A DNA stretch of 64,000 nucleotides. Source: Luscinia megarhynchos (Eukaryota > Chordata > Aves > Passeriformes > Turdidae). Each line of letters begins with the position of its first letter. Position 1 is the stretch's first letter. The position numbers and the translations under genes were made by a program. The notes below the pieces were generated by a model. The model was given only the letters and a program-made list of their open reading frames with translations, was not told where the DNA came from and made no database searches. Positions 54,201 through 63,946 of the stretch are shown here, one piece after another. The DNA is taken from positions 25,935,002 through 25,999,001 of the forward strand of contig CM067570.1 in the NCBI GenBank assembly GCA_034336665.1. Direction: 5' to 3'.

Positions 54201-57200
54201 GCTGATGGCAACATGCAACAGCAGGTGTGGAGAGCCAGGATATGAATCAGGTGGTAGGAGGGCAATGCAGCAATTTGCAGAATATCATCTTGCTTTAGCT
54301 ACAGAGAAAGCTCCCTAAGACTAAGCATCACCAGATTCTAGGGTGGGAAAAATATTGGCACAAGGTAAAGAGAAAGAAGCTATGAATAAGCCTATCCTTG
54401 CAATTCATAGAGATGTAGGGAATGAAAAGGTATGATCTTATTACTCTTGGTCACTACCAAGATTTTTCAGTATAATGCAAATAAAGACAACTTTGTAAAC
54501 AAGAAGAGCTGACACACAAATGCCTGCAGCCCACTTACACACCTGGCCAATCCAGCCAAAGCTGGGAGAAACTGCAGGGTAAGAGTGATGTGCTACTGAG
54601 TGAGAAGAGTCAAAAAGCAGTGTCAGAAAATCATACCCCAAAACAGGAATGACAGCTTCATGCAGCTCTCTGCAAGACTTACCCCTCTCTCTTCCAAAAG
54701 CCTCAGTCTTGTCTCTACTTTTAGTCTGTTCTCAGCTCCCATTTCAGCACTGGTGTCCTCTCCAAGGGCATCATAACGAATAGTCAAGGCAGTCTTTGCT
54801 GCCAGCATTCGAGAAATCTGGAAAAGCCAAAAATAATATTAAATGCTAAGACTTAACATAAGGCAATGATTCACTCTGATCTGGAAACCATACCCACATA
54901 TAAAAGAACAAAGTAACCATTTACTAGCAGTGTTTAGTCCAAAATATAATTAGTGTCTTATTCTTTCAACACTGAAATACTGTTAATGTAACACCTTATT
55001 TCCTTGATAAATAGAGGGAAACCTTTGAGACAGCAAGTCAGTTGTACATTTCCTACTCTACCCCAACCTTTAGATCAAGTTAGTCTGAGGTGTAATTTCA
55101 AGCCTGAAGCCTTTAACACCTTAGTTTACTACCACATAGAAAAAAGTAGTACCACACCCCTTGAGAAAGCCAGTGTTACATCCTAACTCAGCAGGAATAT
55201 ACTTGTTATTGCTCAAATATGTCAAATGGACAATACTATTCCCTTTTTTTGAACAGGAGAGAATGATATTCAAAGATTTGTGTAACAGTGCTATTTTCCA
55301 TGTCATCACAAAGCAATACAGTAAAGCAAGCCATGGAAAGAGCGTTCACTCTGAGTTCACTGTGCTGAACTCACAAGTTCAAGCCATCTTGAAGCTCTAT
55401 ATTCACACCCTGGAAAAAGCCAAGGTAGAAAACAACTATGCAATTTACCTTTCCTTTATTTTTGGTATTGCTTTGTCCCACCAGGGAGGCATGATAGATA
55501 AGGCCAAACTTAGGTGTGTCCCTTTTAGTCTTCAGTGCTCTGAAGAGTGCCTTCTCAGCACCCAGTAACTGAACTGTTGAAGCTGGATGTTTTGCCAGAT
55601 TCAGGAGGGAACCTAGAAAGAGGTGACACAGCAAGCGTGATTTGTGAGAGCAGCAGCTAGGCTAGATTCCTGCTTTTGAACAGTATAAGAGGCTCAGATC
55701 CATCTTATTTTCATGAGGGCTGTTTCCCATTTGCTTCCTTAAGGACAGGTAAACCATTACATGCCCCTTCTGTCTTGGTTTGATTTGAGCATCAGGAAAA
55801 GGCTGACTCAATAAAACACTGGAATAATGCCTACTCTTGACAGTCTGACAGCAGGAACATTTCATCACAGAACTGCAGCACAGACAACTAAAATAAGGCT
55901 GCTACCTTGAGTCAGTCTGACTATAAATACCCAGCTTTAGTTTTTTGGGGAGGTTCAAGGGTCTGGCACAGGGGCTGTAACCACTTCAGCCTTGGAGGAG
56001 CAAGAGCAGGCAAGGAGAAACACCCCTCTAAGATTATGGTGATAAGTGCCTCCCTCCCATAGGCCTTTGCAGGCACATGCTAATGTCTTGAATTCTACTG
56101 GCTGTAGAGTTGCTCTGCCTCATTCACCTCGTACGTACCCTTTCTGGAATGTTCTTCCTTTCCTTGATCCCCATTAGTTATGTTTTGCTGCATTACCCCA
56201 CCCCTGTTACCCTATTGGTTCCCCTGGTTGGCTGCCCCTCCTCTGCACCACTTTCCTCCGTCCCTATTGGACCTTGACCCTCAGACCCACCTCTTTCATC
56301 CCATATTTAACCCTGTGCCCTCAACTCAGTTTTGTCTTTGTCCCTGGGCTCCCATCAAGACCCAGTAAAGATTCCCCCAGATTTCCACACAAAGACGTGT
56401 CCTTCATTTGTTTTTATTTCAGCAAGCGTGCTCCGGGCTCCGAAAGCGCAGGTGTCTCGCAGAGGAACCCGCTGAAGCACACAGTTTCTGTATTTTACCT
56501 TGGAAGTGACTGAACTATCAGCAGGAGGCTCAGTAAGTGTCTCAGAAGAGGTAGTGACTTAAGTTGCCCTCATATTCCAAGAAGAATTCAGGCCAACTGA
56601 GAACCTTGTCATCACAGACTACTACCAAGCTCATGCTGGTATTGTCGAGATTCCTGAAGTGCTGCCTTTGCCTCATTTACCATGATATGTTCACCAGGCC
56701 TTACATAATGCTTTTAGCTGACCAGCTTCTGAGAAAACCTCTGATGAGGTCAACTAAGGTTTATTGACATTGAAAACTGTAACCCACCTGCATGAGCAAT
56801 GAGCCTTGCTCCCACCAGCTCTCCCACCATGACAGTGAGATTGGGAGCAATGGCCATCATTCTGTTCTTCAGGTAGTCGTAGAGCTGTGTCCGATACTCA
56901 GAGATTTCAATCACCTGGCACAGACAGAGTGTGGTTACAGTATCAGCCAACCAAAAAATACTAAGAGATAAAAATACTGACACTAGGAAGCACTGAGTGT
57001 AGGAGACCAACAAATTGCAAAATGCAAACAGCCAAGAGCCAGTTACAGGAAGCTTTACATAGGGCATATTCCCAGAGCAGAGCTACATCCACAACGTATG
57101 TTGGATCTGTTCCATTTATTCCCTTATGCAACTTATTTTCTCAGCGAAACTCCTGATAAAGGAGCTGACAAGATGCCAAAGACACTGAAGCAGAACAAAA

Positions 57201-60200
57201 ATACTTAGCAAGGACATTTTCTTTAGGACAAAACCCTGGAATATTCAGTTTTTATATAAATCTTTGCCACCATTCTCTTGAAATGGGATACATGCTTTTT
57301 TCTCATTCCATACAAACATACACAATTAGATAGACCAAGAACAGGAACTCCTAACCCTGCCACTCCCTGGTAAAGTCACAAAGGGATCCAATTGGCACAA
57401 CTGAAGTCAGAGGGTGTTTGTTTACACACAGCCCAGATGAGAGCAGGGTATAACTCCAAATTCTTTTGGGGCTTCCGTGGTCCATTTTTAACCCAGGGTT
57501 TATCACCTAGCTTCCACAGTGACAGATTAAAAAGAGGCTATACAATGCTATTATCTCAAATACTTAAAAGTACAATCAAAATTCCTGCCAAAAGTAAGAC
57601 TGCCACTTTCAGAAGGCCTCGTGCAGAAATCAACAGCCTGAGATGGCTCAGATGAGGTAGTGACTGTGCACCCTCATGTCTGAACATCAGGAAAGCAACA
57701 ATACAGCAATCATCACTGCCATCACAAGTGTGAGCACTGCCCTGGGAAAAGTTTTCCTTGGCAAAAGTGGCTCTGAAACAGCTGAAATAGAGTCCTACTC
57801 CTATCCATCCAAGTGTACATACCTGATCACAGAGATGGATTATGTTGTTTATGTCTTCTTCTGATACTTCTGTCCCCATGGAAATCTCAGCGGCAGCCTT
57901 CACATCCTCTTCAATCTCCTCTGGTAGGATGTCAGAAACATCAGAGGAAGCAAAATTGCTTCTGTCTCCTGTGGGGGACAGATGAAAGCATGTTTGTGCT
58001 GGGGGCCAGATCAACTAGTAAAAAAAGCACAGAAACAGATGAAGATAAAAGGCCAAAATAAAAACAGTCAAGTCTGCCATCACGGTATTCCAAAACCCTA
58101 AAATATATGTCAGTGTTCTGACTTTACATTTATACCAACTAGGAATGGTTGGAAATATTAAATTTGAAACTAGAAAAAAGAAACAGAAAGCCCACACTGC
58201 ATACTTCACCTTCTCTGTAGCTGGTTGCTGCAAAATTTTCAATGACAATATTACAAGAAAAGAATTCCAGGAAGCAGTCACTTACCACTTAACAAATCAT
58301 CAGATTTTTGGGAGCTAATTTCCAAACTGGTCAGCTGACTAGTTGTGATCCTAAGATGTGCTGGTGGTCCACGAAGGACTGGTTGGTGATGTGGCATTAG
58401 CTTTCACTTAAGCTTCCAAATGGCAAATTGCACCAACATCCAGATGCAAACATACCCTCCTTTCCTGCTGGCCCCATCTGCCCTGCTGCTGAAGGCAGCA
58501 TTGCTCAGGGTGATGCCCAGTGAGTGGGTGTCACACCAGCACCACTCACCCATGCTCACGGCCACGCCCCAGGCTCGGCTGCCTCAGTACTCACCGACTT
58601 TCCGCACGCATTTGCAGTACATGAGGTTATCCGTGATGATTTTGCCCAGCTCAGGGAAGTGCCAGCCGTACCATTCCCGACAGCGCATGATGTAGTTATT
58701 CAGCTCTTTGTCCAGGTCATCAAGAAGCGCTAAAAGAAAGAAGGGTGGAGTTCTTTTTCTAAAATGGTAACCTAAAAATGTGGTACTCTCAAATAAACCA
58801 ATTTGAACAGTGTAAAGGGAGATAACCTGAAGTATTTCACTCTATAAATACTGGAATAAATCAAACTGCAGTATACTAGAAGTGTTTACTTTTCAGGAGA
58901 ACTGCATAATACCGTGATATAGAAATGCTAGAACTCCCATGGCCTCAAAGTTTTATCACTGAGACCATCCTGGACAAACTCCCCAACAGCTGCAAAGCAC
59001 ATTCCCCTAGAAGGAGCACAGCAGCTAGTTATCATTCCTCTTAAGTCAGTCAAAATGCTACACACAAAGTTGATGTAAGTAGCCACCCAATGAACTTTGA
59101 GGAAAAAATGTTTCAATGGTAACAAACTGATCTTGTATTCCATTACTGGATTTAAAAAGCAAGCCTTTTAGTTGCTGTTATAATATAAATATACCAAATA
59201 CAAAGCCAACGGCTCACCATTTACTAGATATGACAAATAACCAGATTTATAGTTTATTAGAGTAGAGCACCTACAGCATATACTGCTAGAGAGCCCTGGG
59301 GTTAAAAATATTTCCTGCTAATGCAATACCAACATTCCCATCTGTTGCCTCAGTGGTAGTGACGAAGGAACTGAATTACATCATTAATTTCAGTTAAAGT
59401 ATGTTTCATCATTGGCAACAGTCTGGGAATTAATATTCCAAACAGGATTCCTCACCACTGCTTCACAGCAAGTGTCCAGATTATGATGTGTGTGTCTTCA
59501 AGGAAAAATGAGGAATGGGCTTTCCTAGCTGCTTTAACAATTTCAGTCTTTTCCATTTAGAATGCAAGTAGACAAAATGCAGCATTACACACTGCAGCGT
59601 GTTTTACATGCTTAACACAGGAGTCTATTTCTACGTTGCCCTCTATGCAAGACACCACCTAAATGATGGGTCAGAAAATGCTATCCTGTGGGGCCCATTC
59701 TCCCAGCACCACTCAGAAGAGAGGCATGTTGGGAAGGAAAGCCCTCAGAGGACTGAACTAACACTGCCTGTAGTTCAGCTGATTTCTATGCTAAGTAAAA
59801 GTGCATGCCGGTTTATTGTATCACCCTGAAAATGTTCCTGCTTGTGGAAAACCCTACTGAGAAAATATACTTCATGCCTAGCTGAACATCAGTGCCCAAT
59901 TTACTGAGACATCCTAGGAGGAAATTGACAGCAATACTTTTCTTTTAGTCAATGTAAAGGAGTCAGCTATCCTAAGCCAAATCCATTAATAATTTAAGCT
60001 TTAAATATACTTACAAATTGCCTGGATAATCATGGTATCTACTTTGTCTGGGCTGAATTTCAGCTTGTATCGGGAAAGGCTGAGGAGAGACAAATACAGT
60101 TTCATTAGCATCCTGACAACCTGCTGCAGAGTATGTCCCACCTGTTCCTTTTTGATAAGAATACAGTTGTCCACAGGTTCATTGAAACCAAGCTCAGTTT

Positions 60201-62475
60201 TGTGCCACTGACTGCTCTCAGCTATGGCCAGAAGCCACACTGACACAAGCTTCACAACAGCCCTGACATGTGTCCCTCCCATACCCTGTGACCAGGGTGA
60301 AAGGCAAAGTTAAGGTTATTTGTAGCACCTGCAGCAGACTGAACAGGAGTGCTGTGGCAGGAAATTAACTGACTGCATGGTTCCCCACAAAATCCATTTG
60401 TTAACAGCACTTCCAGTTGGGCAGCAGCTGGAGGCAATCCACAAAACTGCACCTCCCTAGCACCAGCAATGCTAATGTGAAACAACAAAAGAAACTTCTT
60501 GGAGCAGATTCTCAATGTCTGAGAAAGCCCATTACCATCTGGCTTTAATGTTATCCTAACAATTTCTCTGTATGCTACAGTAAAAGACACTTGGTATCAA
60601 TGAGGATTTGCACCTTAAAAGTCCTTTTTCAGTATTAATGCCCATTTTCTAAGCAAACACTTTTAAGGAATTAGCTACAGCAAAGCATTTCTCTAACTTG
60701 CCAATGGCTTCTGACAGGACAAGCTCATGTCAGAATATGGATTTAAAAGTTACTCACTAATGGATGCTTGGTCCCATGTTGATCCAACAACTTTGTATTT
60801 AACTACTACTCCACTAAATCTAAAAAACAGCAAGAACAAGGTGGAAGAACAACCCTTAATACTTGTATTAGCTATGATATGGGTATTTATTTTGGCACAA
60901 ATCATCAAATCATGGTCTCCACATTGTCTCTTAGGGGAAACGGAGATTTAAATTACTCCCTTGACTGCTCCAAACACATTCAGATGAAATCCTGAAGTAT
61001 ATGACATGAAAAGGAAAGCTATCAGCTTCCACTTGGGTAAGATGAAGCCTTTTCCTAAAGGGTGTGTGCAAACTGGAAAGCCCTTCCTTTGTAAAAGAGG
61101 ATTTCAGATACAGAGTATGAAACCACGTCACAAACTCATAGACACTTCAAGCAGCACAACACAGCCAGGGACACAGAAGGCAGGCAGAAACAGAGCTGTT
61201 GCAGGAACTCACCTGTGTGCCAGACCCAGGCACATAGCTGCCATCTCTCGAGAAGGGAGGCCTGTTATGAGCCCTTCAATCTGTGAGCGAATTCCTCTCA
61301 TCAGCTCTGTAACCATTGGGCTGTGTATACAACTCAAATTCAGCTTCTCCTGCCGTGTGGAAATCAATGGTCCAAAGTCAGGCACAATACAACATTTCTC
61401 TTAAGTTCTTCTTCCAGCAGCCTTACATCATTATAACTGGTTTTCCCACTGCAACCCTGTGATCACACAAGTTTCATCCATTTTTGATGCTCAAGGTTGT
61501 AACATCCCCAGTTCCCCACACAGTTAATATTCCACTTTGAAGAGCAGATTTATAATTAATGCTCTATCTGCTATGTAGAACATTCAACTTAAGATTCAAG
61601 AGTTTGAAGTTTACTAGAAACAGTTTGGCCACAGAAGAAAAATTCAGAGGTAGAGGGTTGAGGGCTTTGTCTTTTTTCAGAGAACAAGACTGAATAATTA
61701 GTTGCTATTATTCACTTTAACATTAAACCCCCATTTTGCAGCCTACACAGTCTCTTAAGCCTGAGGAGGTTGCCAGAACAAAGTTCAGTGGAACAGGGAG
61801 CAACTGGACATGAGATGGGAAACTGGTATTTGACACTTAGGAGACACTGGAAAAGGCAGTGCACCTCCAGTGAACCTCCTTCTTCCTCTGGCAGGCAAGC
61901 ACCAAGGGGTGTGTACAGCTGCCTGCACACTGAGGAAGGCACAACAATGCCCCCTCCCAACAAGACAACGAATCACCACCCTACTATTGCTGCATCTGTT
62001 AGTGAAGAATGTGTCTGCCTGGCTCGGGTTTTTTGGTTGGTTCCTCCCTCCACTCTTTTTCTGGATTGGATCATTAGGAAAATTAATTTTTTTTTTACTT
62101 GTTGGGTTTCTAACCAATATTTAAGAGAGAAATCAAGCAAACCTGAAGAGCTCAGTGCATTCTTACCATATCACTCATCTGTGTACTCAAGACAACTTCC
62201 CTGTACACATACTAGGATTAATTATCCTCTACAATGCAAACACAGCACTGGCAGTGTAATCCATTGCCAGTAACTGCAAAATCTCTGGAATCTGACTATA
62301 GCATGTCAGCAGCATGAGACAAAAGGAAAAATAGCAAAATCAGTTATCACCTTTATGACACCTCCGAGTTTGGCATCTGCCACAGCCAACTGCTCATGGG
62401 CATCTTTTGCCACTATCTTCTTGAGAATCTTCTTCAAGTTCTTGCTGAGCTTGCCTTCTACAAGAGCTGTGGATG
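45164..62475 (-). CDS. NOP58: NOP58, nucleolar protein 58 (exons 4-15; N-terminus beyond window)
   Basis: NOP58 is a core protein of box C/D snoRNPs (with fibrillarin, NOP56 and SNU13). It acts in the nucleolus and Cajal bodies in 2'-O-methylation and pre-rRNA processing. Twelve minus-strand exons join in one frame: 62475-62351, 61349-61213, 60079-60015, 58729-58595, 57968-57823, 56914-56788, 55612-55449, 54817-54683, 53510-53449, 50948-50815, 46033-45912, 45220-45164. They encode about 469 residues, corresponding to about residues 59-527 of the 529-residue human protein. Visible landmarks are [16 protein letters not shown], the NOSIC/coiled-coil segment with [16 protein letters not shown], the Nop-domain signature [13 protein letters not shown] followed by [13 protein letters not shown], and a charged lysine/glutamate tail ending [10 protein letters not shown]. 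All introns are GT-AG and no frameshift or internal stop is present. Exons 1-3 lie beyond position 64000. Introns host C/D snoRNAs. The paralogues NOP56 and PRPF31 are excluded by near-identity to NOP58 through the Nop domain and tail. Confidence 0.97.
45912..46033 (-). CDS. NOP58: NOP58 coding exon (exon 14), KKE/D tail
   Basis: The acceptor tggtacag precedes AAGGGACAGC and the donor is ATTGAG|gtgagg. The 122 nt encode [20 protein letters not shown] and then [20 protein letters not shown]. It aligns loosely with the acidic and lysine-rich tail of human NOP58, including a counterpart of its EEPLSEEEP stretch. Tail sequence is low complexity, so support comes from frame continuity and splice sites. 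Confidence 0.92.
46034..50814 (-). other. NOP58 intron 13 (longest in window part of the gene)
   Basis: A 4.8-kb intron separating the conserved domain exons from the two short tail exons. Its open frames are short and show no codon or family signal. No snoRNA or clear repeat was recognised. Confidence 0.75.
50815..50948 (-). CDS. NOP58: NOP58 coding exon (exon 13)
   Basis: The acceptor cattacag precedes TGAAGTAAAAG and the donor is ATGAAAG|gttggt, a slightly weaker site that keeps G at +5. The 134 nt encode [34 protein letters not shown] and [10 protein letters not shown], the start of the basic, poorly conserved tail. Confidence 0.94.
50949..53448 (-). other. NOP58 intron 12
   Basis: A 2.5-kb intron. 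It contains a short interrupted CA microsatellite at about 51398-51424. A C-box/D-box look-alike at about 51617-51706 was examined and rejected. Nothing else was recognised. Confidence 0.8.
51398..51424 (+). repeat. interrupted (CA)n microsatellite
   Basis: Two ACAC runs separated by ATGT, inside NOP58 intron 12. It is short and probably polymorphic. Confidence 0.8.
53449..53510 (-). CDS. NOP58: NOP58 coding exon (exon 12)
   Basis: The acceptor tcttgtag precedes ATAAGAAGAATA and the donor is AACAAGAG|gtgaat. The 62 nt encode [20 protein letters not shown], matching human [20 protein letters not shown]. Confidence 0.96.
53511..55448 (-). other. NOP58 introns 10 and 11 (flanking exon 11)
   Basis: Two introns, 54818-55448 and 53511-54682, separated by exon 11. 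No snoRNA boxes with guide complementarity, repeats or additional exons were recognised. Confidence 0.8.
54683..54817 (-). CDS. NOP58: NOP58 coding exon (exon 11)
   Basis: The acceptor cttttccag precedes ATTTCTCGAATG and the donor is GAGAGGG|gtaagt. Exactly 45 codons encode [20 protein letters not shown] and then [17 protein letters not shown], the C-terminal end of the Nop domain. Confidence 0.97.
55449..55612 (-). CDS. NOP58: NOP58 coding exon (exon 10)
   Basis: The acceptor ctttctag precedes GTTCCCTCCTG and the donor is GGAAAG|gtaaat. The 164 nt encode [40 protein letters not shown] and [14 protein letters not shown], the core of the Nop domain. Confidence 0.97.
56103..56480 (+). mobile_element. 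LTR-like retroelement relic in NOP58 intron 9
   Basis: Plus-strand order resembles a retroviral-type LTR: two inverted CCAAT boxes (attgg at 56214 and 56266), TATA-like catatttaa at 56302, AGTAAA at 56364, then a GT-rich stretch and a small CpG cluster (56429-56470) unlike the flanking intron. No convincing TG/CA ends with matching target duplication were found, so boundaries are approximate. Orientation is antisense to NOP58. It ends about 60 bp from the SNORD11B-like gene. No coding capacity is seen. Confidence 0.42.
56542..56615 (-). ncRNA. SNORD11B: second SNORD11-like C/D-box snoRNA (SNORD11B-like) in NOP58 intron 9
   Basis: On the minus strand, C box GTGATGA (56615-56609) and D box CTGA (56545-56542) are about 64 nt apart, with an internal GGCCTGAA usable as D'. 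The guide GTCACTACCTC followed by TT and the D box is the same 11-base antisense as in the copy at 57642-57723 and predicts the same Gm509. The terminal stem is weak (GTC/GAC only), so ends are approximate. Human NOP58 also hosts SNORD11B, which supports the assignment. Confidence 0.82.
56788..56914 (-). CDS. NOP58: NOP58 coding exon (exon 9)
   Basis: The acceptor ctgtgccag precedes GTGATTGAAATC and the donor is CATGCAG|gtgggt. The 127 nt encode [40 protein letters not shown] and HA. This holds the Nop-domain RNP-binding signature. Confidence 0.97.
57642..57723 (-). ncRNA. SNORD11: SNORD11 C/D-box snoRNA in NOP58 intron 8
   Basis: On the minus strand, a 6-bp perfect terminal stem GATGGC/GCCATC encloses C box GTGATGA (57716-57710) and D box CTGA (57651-57648), with an internal CTGA as D'. 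The guide next to the D box contains GTCACTACCTC, complementary to 18S GAGGUAGUGAC. The D+5 rule points to the first G of GGUA, i.e. Gm509, the known SNORD11 (HBII-95) target. It lies about 100 nt downstream of the exon 8 donor. A second 18S complementarity just after the C box is described in the findings. Confidence 0.93.
57823..57968 (-). CDS. NOP58: NOP58 coding exon (exon 8)
   Basis: The acceptor cccccacag precedes GAGACAGAAGC and the donor is GATCAG|gtatgt. The 146 nt encode [19 protein letters not shown] and the coiled-coil segment [16 protein letters not shown] followed by NNIIHLCDQ. The first half is the most diverged part of the domain compared with human. Confidence 0.97.
58595..58729 (-). 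CDS. NOP58: NOP58 coding exon (exon 7)
   Basis: The acceptor cttttag precedes CGCTTCTTGATG and the donor is AAAGTCG|gtgagt. The 135 nt encode [19 protein letters not shown], then [19 protein letters not shown] and KCVRKV. The strongly conserved [18 protein letters not shown] block is shared by NOP58/NOP56 family proteins. Confidence 0.97.
59342..59421 (-). ncRNA. SNORD70: SNORD70 C/D-box snoRNA in NOP58 intron 6
   Basis: On the minus strand, an 8-bp perfect terminal stem (CTGTTGCC / GGCAACAG) encloses C box ATGATGA (59412-59406), D' CTGA, C' TGATGT and D box CTGA (59353-59350). The stem continues outside as ATTCCCA/TGGGAAT after a small internal loop. The guide before the D box contains TTCGTCACTACC, fully complementary to 18S rRNA GGUAGUGACGAA. 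The fifth base upstream of the D box pairs with the A, predicting Am512 (human numbering), the known target of SNORD70. It sits in the intron between exons 6 and 7 and would be released by splicing and trimming. Confidence 0.93.
60015..60079 (-). CDS. NOP58: NOP58 coding exon (exon 6)
   Basis: The acceptor tctcctcag precedes CCTTTCCCG and the donor is GCAATTT|gtaagt. This is the smallest internal exon but one (65 nt). It encodes [21 protein letters not shown], opening the NOSIC region, and joins the flanking exons through split serine codons on both sides. Confidence 0.96.
60080..61212 (-). other. NOP58 intron 5
   Basis: Bounded by the exon 5 donor and exon 6 acceptor. A TTGATGA C-box look-alike near 60903 has no D box at a workable distance. 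Nothing else was recognised. Confidence 0.85.
61213..61349 (-). CDS. NOP58: NOP58 coding exon (exon 5)
   Basis: The acceptor cacggcag precedes GAGAAGCTGAAT and the donor is CACAG|gtgagt. The 137 nt (45 codons plus two bases) encode [19 protein letters not shown] and then [12 protein letters not shown], matching human residues about 101-145. The [10 protein letters not shown] stretch differs from human LIPGVEPREM; the rest is nearly invariant. Confidence 0.96.
61350..62350 (-). other. NOP58 intron 4
   Basis: Bounded by the exon 4 donor and exon 5 acceptor. No C/D box pair, coding exon or repeat was recognised. Confidence 0.85.
62351..62475 (-). CDS. NOP58: NOP58 coding exon (exon 4 by human count)
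   Basis: The acceptor tatacag precedes CATCCACAGC and the donor is ATAAAG|gtgata. The 125 nt start with two bases of a split codon and end on a codon boundary. It encodes the end of the N-terminal domain, [19 protein letters not shown] followed by [16 protein letters not shown], aligning to human residues about 59-100. Confidence 0.96.
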
Positions 62476-63946
62476 CTGTATAAAACAAAAAGACCAAAGA
62501 TGTTTCTTTCCCCTCCTAAAACCTGTAAAAATATTACTTCTAACTTCATGTATTTATTTTAAATGTCCACAGTAGCTGTAGTCTGAGCTGCAATACAACT
62601 TAACCATGCAATAACTAAAAATCAAAATAGAAGAAAATTTTATACTTCCTCCTCTGAGGGCCTAAATCAAAAACCCTTCTCCCAGTTGCCTCTTCTTTCT
62701 CCATATGTTTTCAGTTCTATTTTTGCCAATTTTGTTTAAAGATCTCTACAAACAGTATGCCATATGCTTTAGATACGTGTTTAACATTTCCAACGGCAAG
62801 GTTATATGGGAATGTTTTGTGTATCATTTAATTAACCAACCATTTGCCAGGTCCCTTAGGCAGCAACCATGATATCCCAAATTGAGTAATGGCTTATTTG
62901 CATTCTCTGGTGATGATAATGTACTATCTGAAGCCCCAGGAATGGTGCCAAACTGGACATCAGACAGACTCTTTTAATACAGCATGCAGACAGGAGAATC
63001 TTTAAAGGATGTTCTTCATTCTCAAATATTAATAGATCTGTAAAAGCTTTACAATCCCACACAATATATTTTAAGCAGGCACTTATACAACTCTCTTTGA
63101 GGGTCAGCTCTGTGCTCCACTGAACTTTTGTGATTGATACATCTTCATCAGAGTAACAGAGCAGCAGCCAGTGATTTTTGGTTTCCAGAACCTAACGACA
63201 TACAAGAGCAAAATCAAACTGCTGTGCTGAGTTTCCTCTCAAGCCTTCTGCAATGCAGATAATTTTCCACCCTGCAAGCTGGCCAAGAGCATCTAACCCC
63301 CTTGAAACAGCCACATACACAGTCTTCCTTTCAAAATAAATGAGCCAGAAGTAGTCTGAACCTCTCCATTTCACAGATAAGTCAACTTGAAACAAAGTAG
63401 TAGAAGGTTTTGGATGTTTTTGTTGCTTTTTTTTTGTTTGTTTTTGTTTTTTTAATCAGCCTAATTATCCATAAACTGAATCCAAACCTATGCAAAAGCA
63501 ACATAATCCAAAAAATATGCCATGGAGAGGAAAGTACAACAGCTTCAATCTCTTTCACTTGCATCTCGTGTTTGATGGTTGTCTCCATTCTTGCTTGCTT
63601 CCTTTATAAGATATCTCTACTGTATGAGAATATGAAGAACTGCTCTTTAATTACAAATGTGACCTAGAACATTCACCTATTGAAGTCATACAGCACATTC
63701 AGCAGTAACTGTCACACCAGTTCTGAATTATTGCCTAGAATTCCTACCATTTCTGTTCAAACCAGACCACATATCAAACATTTAAGTGTGGAATTAATAA
63801 AAATTTACTGAATATAAGGCTTTCCATTTTGCTTAAAATTCTGAATTTAAGGAAAACACTGACCTTTTTTAGGCTGAAAACCACAGGCATAACATGTGTC
63901 CATAAATCCCAGGTGGCTGAAATAGTGAATGTTCTCTAATACCTGT
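62476..63946 (-). other. NOP58 intron 3 (part)
   Basis: AT-rich intron sequence upstream of exon 4. I searched for the preceding exon (KLKHFEKFQDTAEAL region) and did not find it, so it lies beyond the window. A T-rich run is at 63416-63453. Apart from the truncated snoRNA at its right end, no feature is recognised. Confidence 0.8.
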
